Assembly (NCBI GenBank): GCA_025141015.1
Contig: CP081098.1
Span: 186,001 to 250,000, forward strand
Source: Rhodobacteraceae bacterium M382
GTDB taxonomy: Bacteria > Pseudomonadota > Alphaproteobacteria > Rhodobacterales > Rhodobacteraceae
Length of the DNA: 64,000 bases
Direction: 5' to 3'
Shown piece after piece: positions 1-9,288 of this stretch. Made by a program: the position numbers and the translations under genes. Below the pieces are notes generated by a model. The model was not told the DNA's origin. It saw only the letters and a list, made by a program, of their open reading frames with translations, and did not search any database. Position 1 is the stretch's first letter. Each line of letters opens with the position of its first letter.

Positions 1-364
1 TGGTGATATCTGTCGCATCGGCGGGTTTGGACAAATAGTCTGTCGCGCCAATTTTGACCGCAGCCACCGCGGTTGCGATCGCACCATATCCGGTCAACAC
101 AACAACCCGGCTATCGGGGCGTTTTTCCCGCAACACTTCGACAACATCGAGCCCGTTTCCGTCCTCGAGCCGCAGATCCACAACGGCATAGGCCGGTGGA
201 CGCGCGGTGGCAATGGCGCGCCCGGCAGCGACAGATCCCGCTGTTTCCACTTCGAAACCGCGTTTTTCCATGGCCTTGGCAAGGCGTCTCAGGAAGGGTT
301 CGTCATCATCGACCAACAACAATGACCTATCAGGTCCAATCTCCTGCTGGGCGCCTTCGACCAT
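1..364 (-). CDS. regA: Redox response regulator RegA/ActR/PrrA (C-terminus cut by window edge)
   Basis: This is the receiver half of the RegA/ActR/PrrA regulator, which controls respiration, carbon and nitrogen genes in response to redox state. Reading leftward from the ATG at 364 gives an open frame of 121 codons to the window edge. It has the acidic pocket VDDDEP (residues 18-23), the predicted phospho-acceptor Asp63 in VVDLRLEDGN, the switch Thr in VLTGYGA (89-95) and Lys113 in LSKPAD. The Fis-type helix-turn-helix should lie outside the window. A GGAG motif precedes the ATG. senC and the divergent regB beside it form the classical regA-senC-regB arrangement, which makes the identity close to certain. 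Only the receiver domain is visible here. Confidence 0.93.
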   Translation of the reverse strand, partial: MVEGAQQEIGPDRSLLLVDDDEPFLRRLAKAMEKRGFEVETAGSVAAGRAIATARPPAYAVVDLRLEDGNGLDVVEVLREKRPDSRVVVLTGYGAIATAVAAVKIGATDYLSKPADATDIT

Positions 365-445
365 GTTTGTGTCCTCCGCAGCGAATTTATTCATCTATTG
401 TGACGAATATGACGGGCGCAGAGTCAAAGGTCAAACACTGCGCCA

Positions 446-1069
446 TCAGATGTTGTCGATAAAACAGCCGATCTTGTCCGCCATCTGTTCAGCCGTCTCA
501 TCACGACGGAAAAACTCGACAAATCCCTGTTCCGGCAACACGAGATAAGAAAAGGTCGAATGATCCACCAGATAATATTCCGGATCGCCTTCCTGCTTCT
601 TGAAGTAGGTTTTGTAGGTTTTGCTTGCTGCTTTGACCTGTTCCTGAGATCCGGTCAGACCGATCATCTTTTCATGCAGGTTTTCAGCAAAATCACCGAC
701 AACTTCGGGCGTGTCCCGTTCCGGGTCGATCGAGATGAACACCGGCGTTATCGACTGTCCGCGCTCGGCCAGTACATCTACGGTATCGGCATTGCGCGCC
801 GTGTCCATCGGGCACACATCGGGGCAGAACGTATATCCAAAATAGACCAGCGAAGGTTCGGTTATCACATCCACGTCCGTGACGGTTTCCCCACTGGCAT
901 TGACCAATTCAAACGGGCCGCCAATGGTCGCAGTTCCACCGGCAATCTGGGACGACCGGCATTGGGCAAACTGATCCTTGCCCCCGCCCATCATCTGGGT
1001 CGCAACCCAGGTGCCCCCCACTGCGGAAACAACGGCGGCGGCGGCGATATAGGCATACATACGGGACAT
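446..1069 (-). CDS. senC: SCO1/SenC/PrrC family copper chaperone
   Basis: This 207-residue thioredoxin-fold protein is anchored by an N-terminal membrane helix (about residues 5-25). The copper-binding CxxxC is Cys82-Pro-Asp-Val-Cys86 in GYTFCPDVCP, and the distal His lies in YLVDHSTFSYL near the C-terminus. SCO/SenC proteins deliver copper to haem-copper oxidases, notably cbb3 in this group, on the periplasmic face. The start MSRMYAY is chosen because the signal anchor follows it directly; the frame stays open upstream as far as 1174 but would run into regB. It lies between regA and the divergent regB, so it is probably co-expressed with regA, 81 bases downstream. Confidence 0.93.
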   Translation of the reverse strand: MSRMYAYIAAAAVVSAVGGTWVATQMMGGGKDQFAQCRSSQIAGGTATIGGPFELVNASGETVTDVDVITEPSLVYFGYTFCPDVCPMDTARNADTVDVLAERGQSITPVFISIDPERDTPEVVGDFAENLHEKMIGLTGSQEQVKAASKTYKTYFKKQEGDPEYYLVDHSTFSYLVLPEQGFVEFFRRDETAEQMADKIGCFIDNI

Positions 1070-1160
1070 GAGACTCTGCCTTGCTGTGCAAGATATGTTG
1101 AACGTTTCGGCGCAGACACCTATCAATTTGGTCAGCCGATGCAACCTAGATGGGATCACA

Positions 1161-2558
1161 ATGTCGGAATCCAATATCGGCCTGTTCAGCGGTCAACAAA
1201 ATAGCAACCGGATTCGCCTGCGCACGATGATCCTGTTGCGGTGGGTCGCCATTGTGGGCCAGATCGCTGCCATTTCAGTGGCGCAACAACTGTACAATCT
1301 GCAGCTGGAATTGGGCCTGTGTTACATGGCCATCGGCGTTTCGGTGATCGGCAACCTGATCGCGATCTTTGTGTTCCCAGAAAACAAACGCCTGACCGAA
1401 TTTGAAAACTTCATGATGGTGATGTTTGACCTGCTGCAACTGTCGATGCTGTTGTATCTGACTGGCGGCTTGAACAACCCATTTGCCCTGTTGGTTCTGG
1501 GACCAGTAACCGTGGCCGCCAATGTCATGGGAATGCGATCGACGCTGATCATCGGGGCCACGGCTATCATCATGGTGACCCTGCTGGCCCAGGTACATTT
1601 ACCATTGCGCACCGATCAGGGATTTATCCTGCGGGTGCCTGAGCTGTTTGTATTCGGCAATTGGATTGCCATCATTATTGCTGTGATTTTTATGAGCGCC
1701 TACTCCCAAAGGATCAACGCGGAAATACGCTCTATGTCGGATGCGTTGGCAGCAACGCATATGGCGCTGTCACGTGAACAGAAACTGACGGACCTGGGCG
1801 GAGTTGTGGCGGCCGCCGCACACGAGTTGGGCACCCCTTTGGCCACGATCAAATTAACCAGCGCCGAGTTGATTGAAGAACTGGATGACAGACCCGAACT
1901 GCGCGACGACGCTGCGCTGATCCGGGAACAGGCCGATCGCTGCCGAGATATTCTGCGCGATATGGGACGGGCCGGTAAAAATGATCTGCACCTGCGCAAG
2001 GCCCCTTTGTCAACTGTGGTCAATGAAGCCGCTGAGCCGCATACCACCCGGGGAAAATACGTGCATTTTGACGAAGGTCCGGCCGAAGGCGGCGGGCTTC
2101 AACAACCAACCATCTTGCGCAAGCCTGAAATCATTCACGGCTTGCGCAACCTCATCCAGAACGCTGTCGACTTCTCGCGCGCAAATGTCTGGGTCGAAAC
2201 TGCATGGACTGATGACACGATCACTGTACGTATCACCGACGATGGACGGGGATATCCTCCGCAAATGCTGGGTCGGATCGGAGACCCATTTGTTCGCCGT
2301 CGCCGCACAGAAAGCGACCGCAAGACGCGCCCCGAATACGAAGGAATGGGATTGGGACTGTTTATCGCCAAAACCCTGCTGGAGCGCACAGGTGCCGAGC
2401 TGAGCTTTGCCAATGGATCTGATCCACTCGGCACAAAGACGACTCCGGTGGAACGGCGTGGTGCGATTGTGGTTGTCAAATGGCCCCGCGATCAGATTGA
2501 CGCCGTGTCCGGAGAGAATGCGTTGCCAATTGGACTGAATCAGCATTTTGAAATCTGA
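1161..2558 (+). CDS. regB: Redox sensor histidine kinase RegB/PrrB
   Basis: This 465-residue membrane histidine kinase senses redox state and phosphorylates RegA. The N-terminal half holds about six membrane helices (roughly residues 25-180) with the quinone-site heptapeptide GGLNNPF at 102-108. The phospho-acceptor is His221 in AAAHELGTPLATIK. The redox-active cysteine of the family is conserved as Cys261 in REQADRCRDIL. The ATPase domain follows, with the N box NLIQNAVDFS, DDGRGYPP and GMGLGLFIAKTLLE. The ATG at 1161 gives the family length of about 460; the frame is open from 1068 but that extension overlaps senC. It is divergent from senC-regA with 91 bases between starts, so both promoters must sit in this short gap. 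Confidence 0.96.
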   Translation: MSESNIGLFSGQQNSNRIRLRTMILLRWVAIVGQIAAISVAQQLYNLQLELGLCYMAIGVSVIGNLIAIFVFPENKRLTEFENFMMVMFDLLQLSMLLYLTGGLNNPFALLVLGPVTVAANVMGMRSTLIIGATAIIMVTLLAQVHLPLRTDQGFILRVPELFVFGNWIAIIIAVIFMSAYSQRINAEIRSMSDALAATHMALSREQKLTDLGGVVAAAAHELGTPLATIKLTSAELIEELDDRPELRDDAALIREQADRCRDILRDMGRAGKNDLHLRKAPLSTVVNEAAEPHTTRGKYVHFDEGPAEGGGLQQPTILRKPEIIHGLRNLIQNAVDFSRANVWVETAWTDDTITVRITDDGRGYPPQMLGRIGDPFVRRRRTESDRKTRPEYEGMGLGLFIAKTLLERTGAELSFANGSDPLGTKTTPVERRGAIVVVKWPRDQIDAVSGENALPIGLNQHFEI

Positions 2559-2580
2559 ATTCCTCCAAAGTTCGGGTTGG

Positions 2581-2595
2581 TTAAGCCTCCGTTAA
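2581..2595 (+). promoter_or_regulatory. Candidate CtrA-binding site upstream of the DivL-like gene
   Basis: The gap between regB and the next gene carries TTAA-gcctccg-TTAA, an exact match to the alphaproteobacterial CtrA consensus TTAA-N7-TTAA, followed by CC. It ends 48 bases before the ATG at 2644, a usual promoter-proximal position. Function is inferred from motif and position only. The downstream gene encodes a protein of the CtrA signalling pathway, so feedback control is plausible. Confidence 0.6.
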
Positions 2596-2643
2596 CCATT
2601 TAGCCACCAGAGTCTGCCTAACGGAAAACTACATGGCTAAGAG

Positions 2644-4182
2644 ATGCAGGACTTTGGAATATTCGACTGGCTTGTCATTGCTGCGATCTGCCTGACGGCT
2701 GCGTCTTTGGCTGTTTTTGTTCTGTCACCGCGACTGAACAAATTCGGATCAACAATCTACTCGGGCGTCAACGTCAATGACCCGGTGTTTCTGTTTGATG
2801 AAACACTCCTGATCGACAAATCCTCCAGCGCCGCCCGATTGCTGTGCTCCTGCTCTGACCCGACATCCTGGTCCGGGATCCGGAAAATGCTGCTTCCAAC
2901 ATTCCCCGGCCTGCCCGAGACACCCGATATGCTGCGCACGAGCGGCGCAATGACCTTGGGAGGTGTTGGGAATAATCACGGGCGCGAGGCCGTTTGCGAA
3001 TGGATTGACGGCGTGACCCGTGTTCACCTGCGCAAAGCGGAATTGCCCGAAAATCCGATATGCGGTTCCGAATTACAGAACTTGCGAACGGCCATGGATG
3101 CCGCTCCTTATCCGGTATGGCGGGAATCTGAAGACGGACGCATCGCGTGGTGCAACCAAGCTTATGAGAACTTACATCACAGGTTGAAAAGAACCGGGCG
3201 CAAGGTTTCGGACCCTCTGTTTCCTGAACTGTCCCTGCCGGTGGTTGCCGGCCGCAAATCCCGCGTTTCCATTCCTGTCCCTGACAGCAATCAAAAGCTG
3301 TGGTTTGACGTCTCTACTGTCCCAAATGATGGCGGTAAATTAGGGTATGCTGTTGATATTAATGCAGTTGTTGATGCCGAGATAGCACAAAGAAACTTTG
3401 TACAGACGCTGGCCAAAACCTTTGCCCAACTGTCGATCGGATTGGCAATTTTTGATCGCAATCGCCAGCTTGCACTGTTCAACCCCGCCTTGATTGATCT
3501 AACCGCACTGCAAGCGGATTTTCTCAGTTCACGGCCCACATTGTTCGACTTTTTTGACCGGCTCCGCGACAGCCGCGTCATGCCCGAACCCAAAGACATC
3601 AAATCCTGGCGTCAGCGAATTTCAGACCTGGTGGAAGCGGCCGCCGACGGGCGGTATCAGGAAACTTGGTCACTGCCATCCGGTTCGGTTTATTCGGTCA
3701 GCGGGCGACCACACCCCGATGGCGCTGTGGCCTTCCTGTTCGAAGACATCACTGCAGAAATCACCCTGACCCGTCGGTTTCGCTCGGAGCTGGAACTGGG
3801 CCAGTCGATTGTTGATAACCTGGATCAGGCCATTGCCGTTTTTTCCGGAGATGGAACTCTCACATTTTCCAATGCGACCTATCATGCGATGTGGGGGCTG
3901 GATCCCGACACCAGCTTTGCCCAGATGACTGTCCTGGAATCTTGTCGTGCCTGGCAGGACAAATGCCGCCCCACAATGTTGTGGGGTCGTGTCAGTGACA
4001 TTGTACAGATGCGTGAACACCGCAGTGAAAGCTGGGAAGACGTGGTCGAGATGCGGAGCGGACAACGGTTCACCTGCAAGGTCAGCCCAATCCAGAACGG
4101 AGCCACCATGATCTGTTTTTCAAAAATGGATGGTTCAGAAATTTCCGCGCAAGACACTGTACAGCTTCCTGTTCTGACCTGA
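2644..4182 (+). CDS. divL: DivL-like PAS-domain protein without a kinase domain
   Basis: A 512-residue protein with one N-terminal membrane helix (about 8-28) and tandem PAS-type segments (about 145-235, 255-375 and 385-495). WCNQAYENLHHR, IFDRNRQLALFNPAL and VFSGDGTLTFSNATYHAMW are typical PAS starts. No HisKA or HATPase_c domain follows. In Caulobacter the pseudokinase DivL is encoded next to tsaE and tunes CckA and thus CtrA; Rhodobacterales carry a shorter PAS-only form that affects CtrA and gene transfer agents in Rhodobacter capsulatus. Position directly before tsaE, domain layout and the CtrA box upstream all support a DivL assignment. The name rests on synteny and architecture, because sequence conservation in DivL is low. 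Confidence 0.7.
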   Translation: MQDFGIFDWLVIAAICLTAASLAVFVLSPRLNKFGSTIYSGVNVNDPVFLFDETLLIDKSSSAARLLCSCSDPTSWSGIRKMLLPTFPGLPETPDMLRTSGAMTLGGVGNNHGREAVCEWIDGVTRVHLRKAELPENPICGSELQNLRTAMDAAPYPVWRESEDGRIAWCNQAYENLHHRLKRTGRKVSDPLFPELSLPVVAGRKSRVSIPVPDSNQKLWFDVSTVPNDGGKLGYAVDINAVVDAEIAQRNFVQTLAKTFAQLSIGLAIFDRNRQLALFNPALIDLTALQADFLSSRPTLFDFFDRLRDSRVMPEPKDIKSWRQRISDLVEAAADGRYQETWSLPSGSVYSVSGRPHPDGAVAFLFEDITAEITLTRRFRSELELGQSIVDNLDQAIAVFSGDGTLTFSNATYHAMWGLDPDTSFAQMTVLESCRAWQDKCRPTMLWGRVSDIVQMREHRSESWEDVVEMRSGQRFTCKVSPIQNGATMICFSKMDGSEISAQDTVQLPVLT

Positions 4183-4223
4183 TCTGACTTGCTGCCGATC
4201 ATTGGCTGGGCCATTGTAGCGGC

Positions 4224-4700
4224 ATGACGGCAAAGCAGCAGAAAATCACCCTTTCATCCCCCCAGGACACTGCAGAACTGGCCGCCCGTTTGGGCGCTAA
4301 ATTGGTGCCTGGCGATTGCCTGTTGCTGAACGGAGGCATCGGCGCTGGCAAAACACATTTCGCCCGCAGTTTGATTCAATCTCTCATGGACTATCCCGAG
4401 GACGTTCCCTCGCCTACCTTTACCCTGGTTCAGACATACGACACCAACGCCGGAGAGCTATGGCACGCCGATTTGTATCGGCTGTCCTGCGTGGATGACA
4501 TTGTCGAATTGGGCCTGGATGAGGCCATGGCCTCAGCAATCTGTCTGATTGAATGGCCTGACCGGCTCGCTGAATTGACCCCAAAGAACGCCCTGACACT
4601 TTCCTTTTCGCTTGCCCCCGAAGAGGCTGACACCCGACATCTGACCCTTGGCTGGACCGATCAGAGATGGTCCGATTTGCTGGAAGTGACCCATGACTGA
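4224..4700 (+). CDS. tsaE: tRNA threonylcarbamoyladenosine biosynthesis ATPase TsaE
   Basis: TsaE is the small P-loop ATPase that works with TsaB and TsaD in making the universal t6A37 modification of ANN-decoding tRNAs. The 158-residue product has Walker A GGIGAGKT at 37-44, the family motif SPTFTLVQTYD (about 63-73), and a later HADLYRL segment that supplies the Walker B acidic and switch residues. Length matches the family. The next gene starts 8 bases before its stop, so it is translationally linked to the amgK homologue. The order divL-tsaE-amgK-murU-addB-addA-trxA is typical of alphaproteobacteria. Confidence 0.95.
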   Translation: MTAKQQKITLSSPQDTAELAARLGAKLVPGDCLLLNGGIGAGKTHFARSLIQSLMDYPEDVPSPTFTLVQTYDTNAGELWHADLYRLSCVDDIVELGLDEAMASAICLIEWPDRLAELTPKNALTLSFSLAPEEADTRHLTLGWTDQRWSDLLEVTHD

Positions 4701-5697
4701 CCGTGCCCAATTGGCTGACCTTTTTCTGGCCCAAACTGCCTGGGCTCACGCCCAACGCGCTCCTTTGGCCGGGGATGCCTCCAACCGCCGCTATGAACGC
4801 CTGACGGACCCAGACACGGGGACAACTGCAGTTTTGATGGATGCGCCACGGGACAAAGGCGAGGATGTCCGCCCATTTGTCCGTATCGCCCGCCATCTGT
4901 CAGCCCAAGGCATGAGCGCGCCAGAAATCCTGGCCGAAGACGCCGAACATGGGTTTCTCCTGCTCGAAGACCTAGGCGATGCGCTGTTCGCCCGAGTGAT
5001 CCCTGAGCATCCAGAGCTGGAAACCACGCTGTATCAACGTGCCACAGATCTGTTGGTCACACTGCATCAGGCACCCCTGCCCGATCTGGATCGCTATGGC
5101 CCTCGATTGATGGCCGAAATGGCCGGGCTTGCATTCGGGAAATATCGCGCAGGTGTTTTTGGCGGTTCGGAACCGGAACTGCAAACCCGTTTTGAAAACA
5201 GGTTCGAGGATATTCTTCGCCTGAACATCAAGGGCGACAGCGTTCTGGTCCAGCGCGACTACCATGCCGAAAACCTGTTGTGGTTACCCGAACGCAAGGG
5301 CATCGCCCAGGTCGGTTTGCTTGATTTTCAGGATGCCCGCGCGGGGCATCGCGCTTATGATCTGGTATCCCTGTTGCAGGACGCCCGCCGCGATGTACCA
5401 CCGGGGATCGAAATGCGAATGATCGACAGGTACATCACCCAAACTGGCATCGATGATCACGGCTTCAGAACCGCTTATACAATTCTAGGTGTGCAGAGAA
5501 ATCTGCGCATTCTGGGCGTGTTCGCCCGACTATCACTGGAACATGGCAAGCCACATTATGTCGATCTGATCCCGCGGGTCTGGAACCATTTCATCCGCGG
5601 ATTGGATCATCCGGTGCTTGCACCTGTTTCGGATATGTTACGCGAATCGCTACCCGCCCCAACCCCGGACACACTCGACCGGTTGCGCGGCCAATGA
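4693..5697 (+). CDS. amgK: N-acetylmuramate/N-acetylglucosamine kinase AmgK
   Basis: An aminoglycoside-phosphotransferase-fold sugar kinase of 334 residues. AmgK phosphorylates the anomeric hydroxyl of MurNAc or GlcNAc in the cell-wall recycling route that makes UDP-MurNAc without GlcN-6-P. Visible features are the N-terminal GDASNRRYERL (27-37), the catalytic loop QRDYHAENLLWL (187-198, catalytic Asp189) and the metal-binding Asp211 in LLDFQDA. The gene overlaps tsaE by 8 bases and the uridylyltransferase gene by 4 bases, the standard amgK-murU pairing. A role in antibiotic modification is unlikely given this context. Confidence 0.9.
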   Translation: MTDRAQLADLFLAQTAWAHAQRAPLAGDASNRRYERLTDPDTGTTAVLMDAPRDKGEDVRPFVRIARHLSAQGMSAPEILAEDAEHGFLLLEDLGDALFARVIPEHPELETTLYQRATDLLVTLHQAPLPDLDRYGPRLMAEMAGLAFGKYRAGVFGGSEPELQTRFENRFEDILRLNIKGDSVLVQRDYHAENLLWLPERKGIAQVGLLDFQDARAGHRAYDLVSLLQDARRDVPPGIEMRMIDRYITQTGIDDHGFRTAYTILGVQRNLRILGVFARLSLEHGKPHYVDLIPRVWNHFIRGLDHPVLAPVSDMLRESLPAPTPDTLDRLRGQ

Positions 5698-6377
5698 CAC
5701 TTCCAGTGATGCTGTTTGCCGCTGGTTTCGGCACCCGTATGCGCGACCTGACCCGGGACCGTCCCAAACCGCTGATAAAAGTCGATGACTGCCCGTTGAT
5801 TGACCACACGTTGGGCATTGCCCGTGCCGTCAATCCACCCCGGATTGTTGCCAACACCCATTACAAACCACAGATGTTGGCGGACCATCTGCTGCCGCAG
5901 GGCGTGATCATTTCAGAGGAACAGCCCGACATATTGGACACTGGCGGCGGTTTGCGCGCGGCGCTGCCAGTGCTGGGCCATGGTCCGATTATCACCATGA
6001 ACACTGATGCGATCTGGTCTGGCCCGAACCCGGTTCAGCTGGCTCTGGACATGTGGAACCCGGATTGCATGGATGCGCTGTTGGTCTGTGTTCCCATGGA
6101 ACAGGCCCTTGGACGCCAGGGCGGCGGCGACTTTTCCTCCGATGAACACGGTCGGGCGTTCCGGGGCGGCAATCTGGTCTATGGAGGTGTGCAAATCCTG
6201 AACCCGGAAGGGCTGTACGACATCCCCGATCGGGTGTTTTCCCTGAATATTTTGTGGAACGCAATTTCGGCCAAAAACAGGCTCTATTGTGTGAAATATC
6301 CCGGAAAATGGTGTGACGTTGGTCACCCCGAAGGCATCCCACTGGCCGAAACCTTGTTGAGACAATCTGATGTTTGA
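5694..6377 (+). CDS. murU: N-acetylmuramate-1-phosphate uridylyltransferase MurU
   Basis: A 227-residue sugar-nucleotidyltransferase. The N-terminal signature AAGFGTRM (9-16), followed by RPKPLIKV (23-30), binds the UTP phosphates. TMNTDAIWSG (about 101-110) supplies the metal-binding Asp of the NTP-transferase fold. Paired with AmgK it would convert MurNAc-1-P to UDP-MurNAc in the cytoplasm, bypassing de novo synthesis. The start ATG overlaps the amgK stop (ATGA), and its own end overlaps addB by 8 bases, so all these genes probably share a transcript. Generic nucleotidyltransferase specificity cannot be excluded from sequence alone, but the amgK neighbour makes MurU most likely. Confidence 0.88.
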   Translation: MTLPVMLFAAGFGTRMRDLTRDRPKPLIKVDDCPLIDHTLGIARAVNPPRIVANTHYKPQMLADHLLPQGVIISEEQPDILDTGGGLRAALPVLGHGPIITMNTDAIWSGPNPVQLALDMWNPDCMDALLVCVPMEQALGRQGGGDFSSDEHGRAFRGGNLVYGGVQILNPEGLYDIPDRVFSLNILWNAISAKNRLYCVKYPGKWCDVGHPEGIPLAETLLRQSDV

Positions 6378-9288
6378 ACCCACCGACAAGCCCCGCGTTT
6401 TTGCCCTGCCTTGCGGTGTTGATTTCCCGCGTGCCCTGGTGGACGGGCTGATGCACCGCTCCCAGGGTCAATCTCCCGATGCGCTGGCCCGGGTCGAGCT
6501 GATCGTCAACACAGACCGAATGTACCGACGCGTCAACACGTTGTTTGACTGTGGACCGGCTCTTCTGTTGCCACGATTATCGCTTTTGACCACCATTGGC
6601 GCACACAAACTACCCCGGGCTCTGCCTTCATTACGGCGTCGGCTGGAATTGTCACAACTGGTCGCAAAGCTGTTGGACGCGCAACCAGACTTGGCCGCAC
6701 GGTCATCTCTATTCGACCTGGCCGACAGCCTTGCAGAATTGATTGATGAAATGCAGAGCGAAGGAGTCGCTCCGCAAGTAATCCGGGAATTGGATGTTTC
6801 CGACATGTCCAACCACTGGAGCCGTGCGCAGAAGTTTATCGACATCGCGGATGACTTCCTCGGCCAGCATGACCATCCCGTTGATACCCAGGCGCGACAG
6901 CGGCAGATCGTGTTGAACCTGATCGAAGAATGGCAGGAAAGCCCACCACAACATCCCGTTATTCTGGCGGGGTCGACCGGATCGCGTGGCACGACGTTGA
7001 TGTTGATGCAGGCCATTGCCCGCCTGCCCCAAGGGGCTGTCATCCTGCCCGGCTTTGACTTTGACCAACCTGACAACGTCTGGCGCGGGCTGGATGATCC
7101 GATGATTTCCGAAGATCATCCTCAATTCCGATTCCACCGTCTGATGCGTGATTTAGATCTGTCACCGCAGGATATTCAACGTTGGACCAATGATCCGGCG
7201 CCTTCAACAGCACGCAATCGGTTGGTGTCCCTCGCCATGCGCCCAGCGCCTGTAACGGATGCCTGGATGAGCGAAGGCCCCAAGTTGAGCGATCTGGATC
7301 AGGCCACCACCGATGTGACCCTGGTCGAAGCGGCAAGCCCACGAGCCGAAGCGCTGGCCATTGCGTTGCGTCTGCGCCAGGCCGCTGAAACCGGGCAAAC
7401 TGCGGCCCTGATCACCCCGGACCGTATGCTGACCCGCCAGGTTTCGGCCGCATTGGATCGTTGGGACATCCTGCCGGACGATTCCGCAGGCCAGCCGCTG
7501 CAGCTGTCTCCTCCCGGTCGATTTCTGCGCCATGTGGCGGAACTGTTCTGCAAGCCATTGACCGGTGATGCGCTGTTGACCTTGTTGAAGCACCCTTTGA
7601 CCCATACGGGAGACGAGAGGGGCACACACAAGAAAAATTCACAGGATCTCGAGTTGTTCATACGGGATAAGGGAATCCCTTTTCCTGATTCGGAAAAATT
7701 TGAACAGTTCGCAGCTAGACACGCCATCACGCCGGGTTGGGTAGATTGGTTATCTAAACAGTTCGTTGACCAACACGTGGCGGGATCATTGCAACTAACC
7801 GCATGGGTCAAACGTTTGGTCGATCTGGCCGAAGCGATTGCTGCTGGCTGTCAATCCTGTGGGTCCGGCATTCTGTGGGATGAAAAAGCGGGTCTTGAGG
7901 CGCGAAAAGTCATCGACACGCTCACCGCCGAAGCCACACACGGCGGCAGTATGAAGGCACGCGAATTTGCTGACCTTTTGAACGCAATATTGGCACAAGG
8001 CGTCGTTCACGACTACAACGCTCCCCATGGCCGCATCATGATCTGGGGGACGCTTGAGGCGCGAGTAATGGGCGCGGATCTGTTGGTCCTTGCAGGGTTG
8101 AACGAAGGCAGCTGGCCGGAACCTTCCAAACCCGATCCCTGGTTGAACCGGGCATTGCGAAACCAGGCCGGGCTATTGTTACCAGAACGCCGGATCGGCC
8201 TGTCAGCTCACGATTTCCAACAGGCCATCGCCGCGCCCGAAGTCTGGTTGACCCGGTCCGTTCGCTCGGACGAGGCGGATTCGGTGCCCTCCCGCTGGTT
8301 AAACCGTTTGTGCAACCTGCTGGACGGTCTCCCCGGTCAAGGTGGTCCACAGGCGTTGACGCATATGCGGGCCCGAGGTCAGACTTGGCTGGAATGGGTG
8401 GACGCGATCGAAACCCCAACCCCCATACCAATGGCAACCCGACCATCCCCGCGCCCGCCGGTTCACGCCCGCCCCCGTCGATTGACCGTGACCGAAATTC
8501 CCCGGCTAATTCGCGACCCCTATGCGGTATATGCCAAACATGTCCTGCGCCTTAGACCACTGAACCCGCTGGTGCAGGCACCCGATGCATTGTTGCGCGG
8601 GATTGTCGTGCACGAGGTGTTTGAAAAGTTCATCCGTGACTCGATGGATGACAAAGATCTTTTGACCGCCGACTCGTTACTGAATCTATCGGAGGCACTG
8701 TTGGAACAGCATGTGCCCTGGCCAACGGCACGGCGTCTGTGGTGGGCCAGGATCAAACGAATTGCCGGACCATTCATAACCAGCGAACTGGCGCGACGCG
8801 CAACCTGTCATCCGGTTTCATTCGAAGCCAAAGGAGAAATCCGGCTGGACCCGTTGGATTTCAGCATCGTCTGCCGCGCCGATCGGATTGATATAGATGA
8901 TCGCGGCTTTCTGCATCTGATTGATTACAAAACCGGCGAACCACCGTCTGAAAAGAAACAGATCAAATTCGAAAAACAACTGCTGATCGAAACTGCCATG
9001 GTCACCGAAGGCGCGTTCACGAATTTTGGTCCAGCCGAAGTTGCCCGCGCCCTGTTCATCGGATTGGGCAGCTCACTCAAAGAAATTCCTGCGCCCATCG
9101 ACAAAGAACCACCCGAAAAGGTCTGGGCAGAGTTGCGGAAACTGATTGAAACCTATTTCGACCCTAACCAAGGGTTTTCCAGCCGCCGTATGCTGCATCT
9201 GGATACGGATCACGGCGATTATGACCATCTGGCACGCTTTGGTGAATGGGACCGCAGCGCCATGCCAGAACCGGAGACATTTACATGA
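6370..9288 (+). CDS. addB: Double-strand break repair protein AddB
   Basis: The 972-residue B subunit of the AddAB helicase-nuclease, which resects double-strand breaks and loads RecA. The alphaproteobacterial form has a degenerate helicase-like N-terminus without a recognisable Walker A, and a C-terminal RecB-type nuclease domain. That domain is visible as DRIDIDDRGFLHLIDYKTG (about 838-856), carrying the D-x-K metal-binding residues, preceded by RGIVVHEVFEKFI. Length is typical. The gene overlaps murU by 8 bases and its stop overlaps the addA start in ATGA, so the two subunits are translationally coupled. Confidence 0.94.
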   Translation: MFEPTDKPRVFALPCGVDFPRALVDGLMHRSQGQSPDALARVELIVNTDRMYRRVNTLFDCGPALLLPRLSLLTTIGAHKLPRALPSLRRRLELSQLVAKLLDAQPDLAARSSLFDLADSLAELIDEMQSEGVAPQVIRELDVSDMSNHWSRAQKFIDIADDFLGQHDHPVDTQARQRQIVLNLIEEWQESPPQHPVILAGSTGSRGTTLMLMQAIARLPQGAVILPGFDFDQPDNVWRGLDDPMISEDHPQFRFHRLMRDLDLSPQDIQRWTNDPAPSTARNRLVSLAMRPAPVTDAWMSEGPKLSDLDQATTDVTLVEAASPRAEALAIALRLRQAAETGQTAALITPDRMLTRQVSAALDRWDILPDDSAGQPLQLSPPGRFLRHVAELFCKPLTGDALLTLLKHPLTHTGDERGTHKKNSQDLELFIRDKGIPFPDSEKFEQFAARHAITPGWVDWLSKQFVDQHVAGSLQLTAWVKRLVDLAEAIAAGCQSCGSGILWDEKAGLEARKVIDTLTAEATHGGSMKAREFADLLNAILAQGVVHDYNAPHGRIMIWGTLEARVMGADLLVLAGLNEGSWPEPSKPDPWLNRALRNQAGLLLPERRIGLSAHDFQQAIAAPEVWLTRSVRSDEADSVPSRWLNRLCNLLDGLPGQGGPQALTHMRARGQTWLEWVDAIETPTPIPMATRPSPRPPVHARPRRLTVTEIPRLIRDPYAVYAKHVLRLRPLNPLVQAPDALLRGIVVHEVFEKFIRDSMDDKDLLTADSLLNLSEALLEQHVPWPTARRLWWARIKRIAGPFITSELARRATCHPVSFEAKGEIRLDPLDFSIVCRADRIDIDDRGFLHLIDYKTGEPPSEKKQIKFEKQLLIETAMVTEGAFTNFGPAEVARALFIGLGSSLKEIPAPIDKEPPEKVWAELRKLIETYFDPNQGFSSRRMLHLDTDHGDYDHLARFGEWDRSAMPEPETFT

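Noticed and set aside
1748-1782. CTGTCACGTGAACAG in regB, resembling parS
   Set aside because: It misses bases of the TTTCACGTGAAA core; the two perfect sites show what a true parS looks like here.
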